Notes: generated by a model not told the origin, from the letters alone. A stretch of DNA of 64,000 nt from Nannocystis sp. RBIL2 (GCF_026626745.1 NZ_JAPNJW010000001.1:3580001-3644000), one strand, 5' to 3'. Counted from the stretch's first letter, positions 17,207-26,346 are shown. Translations and numbers: made by a program.

Positions 17207-17740
17207 GCAACGGGAACGCGGCCTCGATGCGGTAGGCCGAGCCGTGGTGCGTCTTCGTGCTCGAGAACAGCAGCACGCGCTCGACCGGGAACAGCTCGGT
17301 GCGCATCAGCGAGTGTTCCGTGAGGTAGACCATCACGTCGTCGAGCTCGCAGTCGCCGGTGCGGGCGATCGTCACGTGCGGGATGAACTTGCGCGGGTCG
17401 GGAGGCACGTCGGGGACCTTGCGCAGGCAGGCGTCGACCTTCTGGCGCAGGGCCAGCAGCGGGGCCGTGTCGACGAGCCCGGCCCACACCGACGTCGGCA
17501 GGCCGCGCGGCGGGAACATCCCCATCCCCTTGAGGCCGAGCAGGAACGACGGGCTGTCGAGCTCCTGCAGCGCGTCGACGATCTCGCGGTGGACCCGGCC
17601 GTCGACCTCGCCGATGAAGCGCAGCGTCAGGTGGAACTTGTCGGCGCCCTCCCAGCGGGCTTCGGGCAGGCCGTAACACATCATTCGAGGTGGTCGTCGA
17701 CGCCGGGTGGCAGATCGATCCCGATGAACAGGCGCGGCAC
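17196..17740 (-). pseudogene. thpR: RNA 2',3'-cyclic phosphodiesterase (ThpR/LigT), split by a -1 frameshift
   Basis: Two frames together make one normal-length ThpR. Frame 1 starts at GTG 17740 and gives VPRLFIGIDLPPGVDDHLE, the family's N-terminal strand, then TGA at 17681-17683. Frame 2 (MMCYGLPEARWEGADKFHLTLRF..., 17196-17684) carries both HxTx motifs, HLTL and HVTI, which act on 2',3'-cyclic phosphates. Joining them needs a -1 shift at GAATGATG, where stop and ATG overlap. Either there is a real single-base loss, a sequencing indel, or coupled expression of two fragments. Both halves otherwise look intact, so decay would be recent. Confidence 0.88.
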
Positions 17741-17773
17741 CCGGCGACTATAGCGCGAACCGCCCCGCCGCGC

Positions 17774-18343
17774 TCACGGCGCTTCGGGCGGCTCGTGCGA
17801 CGGCCGCCCGCGGGCCAGCTTGCGCTGCAGGCTGCGGCGGTGCATCCCCAGCCGGCGCGCGGCCTCCGACACGTTGCCGTTGCAGTCGGTGAGCACCTGC
17901 TGGAGGTGCTCCCACTCGAGCTCGTCGAGCGGCTTGGCCGCGTGCGGGCTCGGCGGTTCGACGATCGTCGGCTCCACGCGCTCGAACGCCCGCAGGATCT
18001 CGTCGGGCTCGGCCGGCTTGGTCAGGTAGTACGTCGCCCCCAGCTTGATCGCCTCGATCGCCGAGGCGATGCTGCCGAAGCCCGTCAGCACCACGATCGC
18101 CATGGTCGGGTCGAGCTTGCGCAGCGCCGCCACCAGCTCGAGGCCACCGCGGCCCGGCATGCGCAGGTCGACCACCGCCCGGTCCGGCGCCCAGGCCTCC
18201 GCCTCGGCCATGGCGTCGTCGAAGTTATGGGCGACGATCGCCGCGCAGCCGCGGCGGCGCAGCGAACCCGCCAGGGCGGCGCAGAACGGCTTGTCGTCGT
18301 CGACCACGAGCACCGTGCTGTGGCTGTCCTCTGCCTCCGGCAT
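17774..18343 (-). CDS. RegA/PrrA/ActR-like response regulator
   Basis: About 189 residues from the ATG at 18343. The receiver domain shows VLVVDDDKPF and the phospho-acceptor in AVVDLRMPGRGG, with VLTGFGS and the conserved Lys in YYLTKPAEP. The C-terminal Fis-type helix-turn-helix reads GNVSEAARRLGMHRRSLQRKLA (split at G/M), nearly the RegA signature. In proteobacteria RegA-type regulators control photosynthesis, respiration and nitrogen fixation with redox state. The gene follows its kinase on the same strand by about 65 bp. A similar regulatory role is inferred from family and pairing. Confidence 0.88.
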   Translation of the reverse strand: MPEAEDSHSTVLVVDDDKPFCAALAGSLRRRGCAAIVAHNFDDAMAEAEAWAPDRAVVDLRMPGRGGLELVAALRKLDPTMAIVVLTGFGSIASAIEAIKLGATYYLTKPAEPDEILRAFERVEPTIVEPPSPHAAKPLDELEWEHLQQVLTDCNGNVSEAARRLGMHRRSLQRKLARGRPSHEPPEAP

Positions 18344-18409
18344 CCCGCGCTCCTCCGCCGCAAGCATCCCGCGCCGCTGACGTCGCGGCAAGTCTGCGGG
18401 CGTGCGGCC

Positions 18410-19723
18410 TCAACCGCCGCGACCGTCGGTCGCACCCTCGCGCAAGGCTTCGCGCAGCGGGAAGCGGACGGTCGTCGTGGTCCCGCGGCCATGCTGCGAC
18501 TCGAGCTCGATCGTCCCGCCGAGCTTGCGCAGGTGGGCTCGCGCCAGGAACAGCCCCAGACCCATCCCCTTGCCCTCCGGCTTGGTCGAGAAGAAAGGGT
18601 CGAACGCGGCCGCCACCGCCTCCGGCGGCATGCCGACCCCGTCGTCGCGCACTCGCAGCAGCGCGTGGTCCGCCGCCACGTCGATCGTCACGCGCACCCC
18701 GGCGCTGCCCGGCTTGGCGCGGCAGGCGTCGACCGCGTTCGTGCCCACCGCGCGCACGATCTGCAGCACCACTTCTTGCGGCTGCGTCGTCGTCGCCGCC
18801 GCTCCGGCCGCCGACAGCTCGATCGTCACCTCGTTGCCGAACGAGCGCAGCGCCTCGCCCAGCTCCGCCAGCGGCCACGCCTCGGCCGACGCCGCCAGGC
18901 TGCCGACGCGCAGCTCGGGCGACGACATCTGCTGCAGGATGTGCTTGCAGCGAGCCAGCTCGTGGCGGATCGTCTGCATCGCCTCGGTCTGCTCGCGCGC
19001 CTCCATCACCGGCAGGTCGGCCACCAGCACGCCGATGGTCGCCAGGGGCGAGCCGAGCTCGTGGGCCGCGCCGGCCGCGAGGGTCCCGAGCGCGGCCAGC
19101 TGGCGATCCTGCTGGGCCGTCATGCGCAGCCGCTCGAGCTCGGCGCGCTGACGCGCCAGCGACAGCGCGATCCGGTGCACGAAGTAGATCACGAACGCGG
19201 CCGAGATGCCGAAGGCCACCCACATGCCGCGGATGTGGCCGAGGAAGTGCTCCTCGTGGCCGGGCGGGCCGACCGGCGCCGGGCCGAGCACGAACAGGCT
19301 GGCGAACCCGAGCAGGCACGCCCCGCCGATCGCCCACGCCCAGCCCGGCGACAGCTGGATCGCCAGCGTCATCGGCACGAAGTACATGCTCGTGAACGCG
19401 TTCGAGACCCCGCCCGACAGCGCCAGCAGGGCCGTCAGCGCCGCGGTGTCGAGCAGCAGGTGGGTGCCCGCGAGGGACATCGTCGCCCGCCCGCGAGCCA
19501 GCACGCGCCGCGACACCCAAAGGTTGGCCACCGCCATCAGCACGACGACGATGCTGGTCCCGATCGGCTCCGGCGGCGGCGGGAACCACGACACGATCTG
19601 GCGGAACAGCGTCGGCCGGACCGCCTGCAGCGTCCAGCCGAGCGCGATGAGCCCGAGCATCACCCAGCGGGCCACCACGAACAGCCGCAGCGTGATCTGG
19701 ACCGAGCTCGTGAGCCGTTGCAT
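18410..19723 (-). CDS. RegB/PrrB/ActS-like redox-sensing histidine kinase
   Basis: 437 residues from the ATG at 19723. About six membrane spans come first. GGVSNAF (104-110) matches the RegB ubiquinone-binding heptad GGxxNPF except Pro to Ala. The H-box AAGAAHELGSPLATI holds His221, and Cys259 (ARCKHIL) lies 38 residues later, close to the His225-Cys265 spacing of Rhodobacter RegB, whose Cys forms a redox disulfide. The ATPase domain has RAVGTNAVDA, DDGVGMPPE and GKGMGLGLFLA. The sequence supports quinone/redox sensing; the regulon is unknown. Confidence 0.9.
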   Translation of the reverse strand: MQRLTSSVQITLRLFVVARWVMLGLIALGWTLQAVRPTLFRQIVSWFPPPPEPIGTSIVVVLMAVANLWVSRRVLARGRATMSLAGTHLLLDTAALTALLALSGGVSNAFTSMYFVPMTLAIQLSPGWAWAIGGACLLGFASLFVLGPAPVGPPGHEEHFLGHIRGMWVAFGISAAFVIYFVHRIALSLARQRAELERLRMTAQQDRQLAALGTLAAGAAHELGSPLATIGVLVADLPVMEAREQTEAMQTIRHELARCKHILQQMSSPELRVGSLAASAEAWPLAELGEALRSFGNEVTIELSAAGAAATTTQPQEVVLQIVRAVGTNAVDACRAKPGSAGVRVTIDVAADHALLRVRDDGVGMPPEAVAAAFDPFFSTKPEGKGMGLGLFLARAHLRKLGGTIELESQHGRGTTTTVRFPLREALREGATDGRGG

Positions 19724-19810
19724 CGCGCGACCATGCCACAAAAGTCGCGTCGGGGTCGGCGGCGCGCGGGCTTGCGACCGCCGGTCGCGCCGGTGTGCTA
19801 CCGTCGCGCC

Positions 19811-20791
19811 ATGCGTCGCGCCGCCTTCGCCTGTCTTATTTCGTTGTCCGCCTGTCCGCACCCTTCGCCCGAGGAGGGCACCTGGGAGATCGTCGAGAAG
19901 GGCCTGCCCGGGGCGCTGATGAGCGTATGGGGCAGCAGCTTCGATGACGTCTGGGTCGTCGGCGCCGACGCCGGCGACGGCCCGGCAGTCAAGCACTGGA
20001 ACGGCAAGACCTGGACGGAGCTCGACGCCGGCAGCCCCGGGCACCTCTGGTGGGTCAGCGGCCGGGGCGACGGCGTGTGGATGGCGGGCGACGGCGGGCG
20101 GATCCTCCGATATGACCGAGAGGACATGTCCTTCGAGTCATGGACGGCCCCGTCTCCCGAGCGCCTCTACGGGGTGTTCCCGCTGGCCGAGGACGACGTG
20201 TGGGCGTGCGGCAGCAACGAGCAGAACACCGCCGGCGTGATCTGGCGCTATGACGGCGCCGCCTGGGCTGCGCCGACGGACCTCACCCCCGAGCTGACGG
20301 AAGGCTTCGCCTGTTTCAAGGTCTGGGGATCGCGTGCCGACGACCTGTGGTTCGTCGGCTACGGCGGGGTCGTCCTCCATTACAAGGGCGGCACCTGGAG
20401 CCGCATCGAGCTCCCGTCCGACCGACCGCTGTTCACCGTTCACGGGGCCGGCGGCGACGTGTTCGCCGTCGGGGGTGCGGTCTCGGGCTACATCGTCGAG
20501 CTCCGCGACGACGGCGCCCGCGACGTCACGCCGAAGGGCGAGGTTCCGCAGCTCGCGGGGGTCTACGCGAGCGAATCCGCCACGGTCGCGGTCGGGCTCG
20601 AGGGTGCGGTCTGGGAGCGCGGGGATGACGGTGTTTGGACCGCGATCGAGGCTGCTCCGACCACGCCGCTGGAGTACCATGCCGTCTACGTCGATCCCGC
20701 CGACGAGATTTGGGCGGTGGGGGGCCGGATCTACACCGGCAACCTGAGCGACGGACTGCTCACCCATTACGGCGCCCCGCTCCCGCAGTGA
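19811..20791 (+). CDS. Beta-propeller-like surface lipoprotein
   Basis: 326 residues with a short lipoprotein signal (CLISLSAC, lipid Cys about residue 15). The body repeats Trp/Gly-rich strands of the form 'xDDVWVVGxxx...xWNGxTWxxL' about every 45 residues (SSFDDVWVVGADAG; EDDVWACGSNEQ; RADDLWFVGYGG; DEIWAVGG), a common myxobacterial propeller family. An external binding or structural role is likely. A three-unit 14-bp palindrome run is read in frame as YDREDMSFESWT. It is divergent from the RegB-like gene. Confidence 0.82.
   Translation: MRRAAFACLISLSACPHPSPEEGTWEIVEKGLPGALMSVWGSSFDDVWVVGADAGDGPAVKHWNGKTWTELDAGSPGHLWWVSGRGDGVWMAGDGGRILRYDREDMSFESWTAPSPERLYGVFPLAEDDVWACGSNEQNTAGVIWRYDGAAWAAPTDLTPELTEGFACFKVWGSRADDLWFVGYGGVVLHYKGGTWSRIELPSDRPLFTVHGAGGDVFAVGGAVSGYIVELRDDGARDVTPKGEVPQLAGVYASESATVAVGLEGAVWERGDDGVWTAIEAAPTTPLEYHAVYVDPADEIWAVGGRIYTGNLSDGLLTHYGAPLPQ
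20110..20143. repeat. 14-bp palindromic repeat, three units, in coding sequence
   Basis: ATATGACC-GAGA-GGACATGTCC-TTCGA-GTCATGG has cores exactly 14 bp apart. It is read in frame as RYDREDMSFESW. Confidence 0.85.
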
Positions 20792-20833
20792 ACGCTTAAA
20801 CCAGCCCTTAGCACAAAGCATCGGTACCCCCAG

Positions 20834-22006
20834 ATGACACGCAGCCAACCGCTCCTCTCGCTCTTCGCAGTCATCGCCCTCGCGTCCGCATGTGACAGCG
20901 ACGGCCCCCCGCCCTGCCCGACCACCGCCGGCACGATCTGCACCTGGGCCGGCGACGGCGAGGCCGGCTTCAACGGCGACGACGAGCCGCTGTCGGAGGC
21001 CCGCCTGTACTGGCCGATCGACGTCACGATCACCAAGGGCGGCGAGTTCTACATCCTCGACTGGAACAACCACCAGGTCCGCCTCCTGACCGAGGAAGGC
21101 ACGCTGAAGACCGTCCTGGGCACCGACTTCGTCGGCGACGGCCCGTTCGACCTGTCCGACCTGATGCAGCCGGGTACGGCCGGCACCAACATCAACCTCA
21201 ACCATCCGACGCAGATGCTCGAGGAGGCGAGCGGCACGCTGCTGCTGGTCTCGTGGCACAACCACAAGATCCGCCGCTACGACCCGAAGACCGGGAAGGC
21301 CTACGTGATCTGCGGGCGCGGGGCCGGCTACGCGGGCGACGGCGGGCGAATCGACAACCCCGACGCGCGGCTCAACCAGCCGTCGGGCGGCGTGCTCGAC
21401 GGCGACGGCAACCTCTACCTGCTCGACCAGCGCAACCAGCGGATCCGCCTGCTCTCGGCCGATGGTTCGATGCTCAGCACCGTCGCCGGCTCCGGCGAGA
21501 TGGGCTTCGGCGGGGACGGCGGCGCGCCGATGGACGCCAAGTTCCACTTCCCGCCCGGCAGCAACCCGCCGCCCGCCGGCACCCTGGCGCTCGACGCCAA
21601 GGGCCGCCTCTACGTCGCCGACACCCTCAACCACGCGATCCGCCGCATCGACTTCGCCGCCGACACCATCGAGACGGTGGCGGGCACCGGCGAGGCCGGC
21701 TACGGCGGCGACGACGGCCCCGGTTCCGCGGCCAAGCTCAACAACCCGCGCGACATCGAGATCGGCCCTGACGGCCGGCTCTACATCGCCGACGAGCTCA
21801 ACCACCGCGTCCGCGCCCTCGACGTCGAGTCGGGGGTCATCACCACCGTGGCCGGCAACGGCCGCGCCGAGTTCAGCGGCGACCGGGGGCCCGCAGTCGA
21901 CGCCGCCCTCAACCGCCCGACCGGCGTCGCGTTCGACGCCGACGGCACCCTCTACATCAGCGACAGCCACAACCACCGCGTCCGCACCGTGGTCCTCGGC
22001 AAGTAA
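20834..22006 (+). CDS. NHL-repeat lipoprotein (first of a tandem pair)
   Basis: 390 residues, lipobox ALASAC (Cys about residue 20). Repeats of the NHL type such as LYWPIDVTITKGGEFYILDWNNHQVRLL (split at K/G), GRLYVADTLNHAIRRID and LYISDSHNHRVRTV alternate with 'TVAGtGexGxxGDdGPa' loops, which predicts a six-bladed propeller on the cell surface. The gene 23 bp downstream is a close paralogue, so tandem duplication is likely. Ligand unknown. Confidence 0.85.
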   Translation: MTRSQPLLSLFAVIALASACDSDGPPPCPTTAGTICTWAGDGEAGFNGDDEPLSEARLYWPIDVTITKGGEFYILDWNNHQVRLLTEEGTLKTVLGTDFVGDGPFDLSDLMQPGTAGTNINLNHPTQMLEEASGTLLLVSWHNHKIRRYDPKTGKAYVICGRGAGYAGDGGRIDNPDARLNQPSGGVLDGDGNLYLLDQRNQRIRLLSADGSMLSTVAGSGEMGFGGDGGAPMDAKFHFPPGSNPPPAGTLALDAKGRLYVADTLNHAIRRIDFAADTIETVAGTGEAGYGGDDGPGSAAKLNNPRDIEIGPDGRLYIADELNHRVRALDVESGVITTVAGNGRAEFSGDRGPAVDAALNRPTGVAFDADGTLYISDSHNHRVRTVVLGK

Positions 22007-22029
22007 CTTAAGTACAGGAACTTAAAGCC

Positions 22030-23166
22030 ATGTCCATCAAGACCTCCGCCACCCTGCTCTCGCTCGCGGCCCTGACCTTCGCGGCGAGCCCCGCCTGCGA
22101 CCGCGGCCACGAGCGCTGCCAGCCCGGCCCCGGCAAGATCTGCAACTACCTCGGCACCGGCGAGGCCGGCCTCGGCGACGACGGCCTCGACCGCGAGGAC
22201 ACCGAGCTCTACCTCCCGCAGGACCTCACCTTCGCGGCTGACGGTCGGCCCTACGTGCTCGACTGGAACAACCACCGCATCATCGTCGTCGAGGCCGACG
22301 ACAAGGTGACGCGCGTGGTCGGCACCGGCGAGCTCGGCGACGCGCCCGACGGCGACGCGCTGAAGACCAACCTCAATCACCCGACCCACCTGAGCAACTC
22401 GCCCGACGGCAAGCTCATCATCTCGGCCTGGCACAACTCGAAGATCATCGAGTTTGACACCAAGGCGGGCACGCTGACGACGATCTGCGGCAACGGCATG
22501 CGCAGCTACGGCGGCGACGGCGGCCCGGCCAAGGACGCGATCCTCGACCTGCCGGTGGCCACGGCGTTCGACGCCGCCGGCAACATGTACATCACGGACC
22601 AGGCGAACCAGCGGATCCGCAAGGTCGGGGTCGACAAGAAGATCGAAACCTTCCTCGGCACCGGCATGGCCGGCTTCAGCGGCGACGACGGTCCGGCCGC
22701 GGCGGCCCAGATCAAGCTGCCGGGCGGGCAGTCGGCGCCGCCGGCCGGGCGCCTGGCGATCGACGGCGCCGGCAACATCTTCCTCGCCGACTCCGGCAAC
22801 AACCGGATCCGCAAGATCGACCCGTCGGGCGTGATCAGCACCTACGCCGGCAACGGCGACCCGACCTTCGGCGGCGACGGCGGCCCTGCGCTCAAGGCCT
22901 CGCTGTCGCGCCCCAGCGACATCGACCTCGACCCCGCGGGCAACCTCTACATCGCCGACACCGACAACTCCTGCGTGCGCAAGGTCGACACCAAGGGCGT
23001 CATCACCACCGTCGCCGGCCAGTGCGGCAACCCCGGCTACGGCGGCGACGGCGGGCGGGCGGCGGCGGCCCTGCTCGACCGTCCCTACGGCGTCGAGTGG
23101 GAGGACGACCTCCTCTACATCGCCGACACGCACAATCACCGGATCCGCGTCGTCGGCCTCGAGTGA
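22030..23166 (+). CDS. NHL-repeat lipoprotein (second of a tandem pair)
   Basis: 378 residues with signal peptide and lipobox (AASPAC). The same repeat grammar as its upstream neighbour: LYLPQDLTFAADGRPYVLDWNNHRIIVV (split at G/R), NMYITDQANQRIRKVG, NIFLADSGNNRIRKID, LYIADTHNHRIRVV, with 'GdGGpA' loops between. The conserved first Cys pair (CQPGPGKIC) aligns with CPTTAGTIC of the paralogue. Its TGA overlaps the ATG of the next gene (TGATG), so the three genes form an operon. Confidence 0.85.
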   Translation: MSIKTSATLLSLAALTFAASPACDRGHERCQPGPGKICNYLGTGEAGLGDDGLDREDTELYLPQDLTFAADGRPYVLDWNNHRIIVVEADDKVTRVVGTGELGDAPDGDALKTNLNHPTHLSNSPDGKLIISAWHNSKIIEFDTKAGTLTTICGNGMRSYGGDGGPAKDAILDLPVATAFDAAGNMYITDQANQRIRKVGVDKKIETFLGTGMAGFSGDDGPAAAAQIKLPGGQSAPPAGRLAIDGAGNIFLADSGNNRIRKIDPSGVISTYAGNGDPTFGGDGGPALKASLSRPSDIDLDPAGNLYIADTDNSCVRKVDTKGVITTVAGQCGNPGYGGDGGRAAAALLDRPYGVEWEDDLLYIADTHNHRIRVVGLE

Positions 23167-24314
23167 TGCCTGTCCTTCGGGACATCCTCGTCCGGGCAGC
23201 GCCGAAGGCGGCGCTGCTCGCGGCGCTGGCGTGGTCGAAGGCCGCCTCGGCGGGCAACGTCGGCCTGCCGCGCACGCCCGTCCAGCACCGGGGCGAGGCG
23301 TGCCTGACCCGGGTCGACCGCAGCGTCGACCCGGTCGTCCACCTCGACTACACGATCCCCTCGATCGACATCTGCCTCACGCCCGACGAGCCGGCCGACA
23401 GCCGCACGCACCAGTTCGTGGCCTTCTGCCGCGACGCGCCGCCGGAGTCGATCCCGCACTGGCTGAGCCTGGCCGACGTCCAGGCCAACATCGACTCCGG
23501 CTACTTCGACCCGGCGGAGCTGAAGCCGGGGCAAGTCGTCGAGGACAGCCCGTACTTCACCGACTGCTGGTGGCCGATCACCGGCGCCGCGGAGCGCCGG
23601 CCGATCACCTGCGAGGCGGCGCGACCGGGCGTCGACTGGGACACCTCCGCGCTCGCGCCCGGCGCCTACGTGGTGGCCGGCTACACCTACGAGCCGGTCC
23701 TCAACGACTGGACGCCGCGCCGCGGGGTGTTCCGCGTCCACGACGGCGACCTCGACGCGGCGCCGCCGGCGGCTGCCATCTTCACCACCGCGGTCGACGT
23801 GTGGTACGGCGACCCGGTGCGCCTGACCGCGTGCGTCGACGCGATGGCCGGCTCGACCTGGCGGCTCGAGTACGCCGCGATGCCCGACGAGCCCCGGCTC
23901 GAGCTCGACTGGCAGACGCTCGTCCCGGTCTCGCCGGTCGAGTCGACCGACTTCGACATCGAGCTCGTGCTCGACGACGCCCACGCCGACGTCCGCCTGC
24001 ACGTGCGCCTGGTCGTCGAGGACCCGGAGGGCCGCACCACCGTCGCCCACATGCCCACGCCGGGCACGGTGCTGATGCGCAAGCAGACCGGCGTGACCGG
24101 CAGCGGCGGCGACGAGCCGAACGACTTCGACTTCTGCCGCGACAACCCGGCCGCCGACGACCTGCCGGATTGCGGCAAGACGAGCGAGCCCGAGTCCTCT
24201 GGCCAGACGCCCGACGACCCGGCTGACGGTTGCGCCTGCAGCTCCGACCGCGGAGCCGGGCTGGCGCCGCTCGGTCTGCTCGTCCTCGTCGCCTGCCGTC
24301 GCCGCCGCGATTGA
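23166..24314 (+). CDS. Secreted protein with MYXO-CTERM-like C-terminal sorting tail
   Basis: 382 residues. The ATG overlaps the NHL gene's stop. Signal peptide (LLAALAWSKAASA), then a Cys-poor ectodomain with Pro/Asp-rich strands (AYVVAGYTYEPVLNDWTPRRG, split at N/D). An acidic Ser/Pro spacer leads to GCACSSDRGAGLAPLGLLVLVACRRRRD (split at A/P): Cys motif, hydrophobic span and Arg cluster, the MYXO-CTERM layout thought to be trimmed and anchored at the myxobacterial surface. A 14-bp repeat is read as MPVLRDIL at the extreme N-terminus. A shortened damaged copy lies at 26082-26303. Confidence 0.85.
   Translation: MPVLRDILVRAAPKAALLAALAWSKAASAGNVGLPRTPVQHRGEACLTRVDRSVDPVVHLDYTIPSIDICLTPDEPADSRTHQFVAFCRDAPPESIPHWLSLADVQANIDSGYFDPAELKPGQVVEDSPYFTDCWWPITGAAERRPITCEAARPGVDWDTSALAPGAYVVAGYTYEPVLNDWTPRRGVFRVHDGDLDAAPPAAAIFTTAVDVWYGDPVRLTACVDAMAGSTWRLEYAAMPDEPRLELDWQTLVPVSPVESTDFDIELVLDDAHADVRLHVRLVVEDPEGRTTVAHMPTPGTVLMRKQTGVTGSGGDEPNDFDFCRDNPAADDLPDCGKTSEPESSGQTPDDPADGCACSSDRGAGLAPLGLLVLVACRRRRD
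23169..23187. repeat. 14-bp palindromic repeat at a gene start
   Basis: CCTGTCC-TTCG-GGACATCC has a UUCG-type loop and directly follows the ATG of the MYXO-CTERM gene. In an RNA this hairpin could influence initiation. Confidence 0.75.
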
Positions 24315-24887
24315 AGCCACTCGCGGCGCTTTGCGCTCATCGTTGCGTCTCGCCCCCGGCGTTCGGACGAGCGCAGTCGCCGAATCAGCCGGGGGCTGAC
24401 CGCGCGATATCGCGGCCTCCTGCTCTGCAGTCCCCATATTCGTATGGTTGATGTCGCACGCGTCGACCGACGAGCGAGCAGTCAGGTCGCCATTCGGGCG
24501 TTCGTCTGGGCGGGCCGAATCGAGCGCGTCGCCGTGCTCCGGGGTGATGTCACCGAGGATAGCGCCGTCGAGCAGCGGCCCCGCTCCGCGTCCCGGGCCG
24601 CTCTCGCGGCGCGCAGCCAGGCGACGCCGCCCGGGCGCGATTCGCCGGCCGTGCCGCCGACGAGAGCGAACGCGCCCCGCTCCCGGCCGGCTCGAATTCC
24701 CCCCAAAAATGCCTCGCAAACGACCCGCGGTCGTTCTCATGTTCGGGTCGGTGCATCTCGATGACTGTGCGCTGATTCGCATCCTCGCCATTGACTCCCC
24801 ACTGCGCACATCCCAATTCAAGGTGGTCACCAGGATCACTTGTCGGATTCAGCGACGGGGCAATAGTTAGTGGCAATGAGGCTCTTC
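24315..24887. other. Gene-poor stretch
   Basis: I see no supportable gene. GC content is lower and less codon-periodic than in neighbours, most clearly from 24700 onward. The last 100 bp are AT-richer and presumably hold the promoter of the secreted-protein gene; GAGG six bases before the ATG at 24888 is a plausible ribosome-binding site. Confidence 0.5.
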
Positions 24888-26042
24888 ATGAAAAGTTCGT
24901 TCTTGCTACTCACGACTCTGGCCGCAGCGGGAGTCGTCGGAGCCCCGACCGCGTATGCTGCGCCCCTCGAGCCCGCGCACGTCTGGGGCGACGTCAGCCT
25001 GAAGGTGACGAAAACAGCCGAGACCACCTTCAAGCGCGCGTGGACCTGGACCATCGAGAAGGTCGGCGACAAGAACGCCCTGAACCTGGACCCCTGGGAG
25101 TCCCACGTCGTCAATTACGACGTCACGGTCGGTGCCACGGCGAAGGATTCGTACTGGGCGGTCTCGGGGACGATCACGATCCACAACCCGGCCTACGTCG
25201 CCGCGACCATCACGAGCGTCACGGACGTGATCTCTCCCGGCATCGTCGCGGACGTCGACTGCGGCGTCGCCTTCCCGTACATGCTGGAGCCCGGGCAGGA
25301 TCTGCTCTGCACGTATACGGCGGACCTTCCGGATGGCGCCGATCGCACCAACACCGCGACGGTCACGACGTACGGGCCTGTCGGAGGCGGTGTCGGCACG
25401 GCGCCTGTGACGTTCTACGGGCCCACGGCCGAGAAGGACGAATGCGTCGAGGTCGCGGACGACCAGTTCGGCATCCTCGGCACGGTGTGCGCCGCCGATG
25501 CGCCGAAGACGTTCGAGTACTCGTTGAAGGTCGGACCCTACTACGTCTGTGGCCCGCACGAGTTCACGAACACGGCGTGCTTCGAGACGAACGACACCGG
25601 CACGACGGGTTGTGACAGCCACGTCGTCTACATCGACTTCCCCTGCGACGCCGGTTGCACCCTCACGCAGGGGTACTGGAAGACGCACTCCCACCACGGG
25701 CCGGCACCGGAGGACGCGACCTGGTTCGATCTGGGCGACGTCGATGGCGACGGGGTGTCCGAGGGGGCCGACGAGGACTTCTTCGACAGCGGCCAGACCT
25801 GGTACGAGGTCATGTGGACGCCGCCTGCAGGCGACCCGTTCTACATCCTCGCCCATCAGTACATCGCCGCGATCCTCAACATCGAGAGCGGCGCCAGCAC
25901 GCCGAGCGAGGTCGACACGGCGCTCCAACAGGCCGAGGACTACTTCAACGGGCAGCCCCTGACGAAGGCGCAGATCGTCGCTTTGGCGAAGATCCTCGAC
26001 CAGTACAACAACGGGATCATCGGCCCCGGAAAGTGCGACTAG
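24888..26042 (+). CDS. Secreted protein with CTLTQGYWKTH motif
   Basis: 384 residues from MKSSFLLLTTLAAAGVVG, a clear signal peptide ending near AYA. An N-terminal half of Ig-like beta strands (VVNYDVTVGATAKDSYWAVSG, split at K/D) resembles DUF11-type surface repeats. Then CTLTQGYWKTHSHHGP marks a domain found in many secreted bacterial proteins but of unknown function. DVDGDGVSEGADEDF is a likely calcium-binding loop. Base composition is less GC-biased than the surrounding genes, as in the facing gene at 26485-27896, so the pair may have been acquired together. Confidence 0.82.
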   Translation: MKSSFLLLTTLAAAGVVGAPTAYAAPLEPAHVWGDVSLKVTKTAETTFKRAWTWTIEKVGDKNALNLDPWESHVVNYDVTVGATAKDSYWAVSGTITIHNPAYVAATITSVTDVISPGIVADVDCGVAFPYMLEPGQDLLCTYTADLPDGADRTNTATVTTYGPVGGGVGTAPVTFYGPTAEKDECVEVADDQFGILGTVCAADAPKTFEYSLKVGPYYVCGPHEFTNTACFETNDTGTTGCDSHVVYIDFPCDAGCTLTQGYWKTHSHHGPAPEDATWFDLGDVDGDGVSEGADEDFFDSGQTWYEVMWTPPAGDPFYILAHQYIAAILNIESGASTPSEVDTALQQAEDYFNGQPLTKAQIVALAKILDQYNNGIIGPGKCD

Positions 26043-26081
26043 CAGTCGAGCCCGGACCGCGAGCGGTCCTCGTCGCCGCAA

Positions 26082-26303
26082 GCGTCGCCTATGTGGTGGC
26101 CGGCTACACCTACGAGCCGGGTCCTCAACGACTGGACGCCGCGCCGCGGAGTGTTCCGCGTGCACGACGGCGACCTCGACGCGGCGCCGCCGGCGGCTGC
26201 CATCTTCACCACCGCGATCGCCTGCGACACGAAGACCTCCGGCGCCGGCCTGGCGCCGCTCGGCCTGCTCGTTCTCGTCGCCTGCCGTCGCCGGCGTCCG
26301 TGA
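26082..26303 (+). pseudogene. Truncated, frameshifted copy of the MYXO-CTERM gene
   Basis: Near-identical DNA to two separate parts of the gene 23166-24314: the AYVVAGYTYEP...AAIFTTA segment, then directly the tail GAGLAPLGLLVLVACRRRR, with about 140 intervening codons deleted. One extra G (GAGCCGGGTCC against GAGCCGGTCC) breaks the frame. It lies 40 bp behind the stop of the CTLTQGYWKTH gene. It could be a remnant of duplication, or a donated sorting tail that is now out of frame. Confidence 0.85.
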
Positions 26304-26317
26304 ACGCACCTCACGAC

Positions 26318-26346
26318 GCGTCGACAGAAACATTTCTGATCGACGC
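26318..26346. terminator. Bidirectional terminator-like hairpin
   Basis: GCGTCGACAGAA and TTCTGATCGACGC form a 12-bp stem with one bulged T around a 4-nt loop. It sits between two convergent reading frames (ends 26303 and 26485). There is no long T-run. Confidence 0.6.

Noticed and set aside
15231..17753. Very long plus-strand frame of 840 codons
   Set aside because: Antisense shadow of two ABC permeases and thpR; His/Arg/Gln-rich with no domain.
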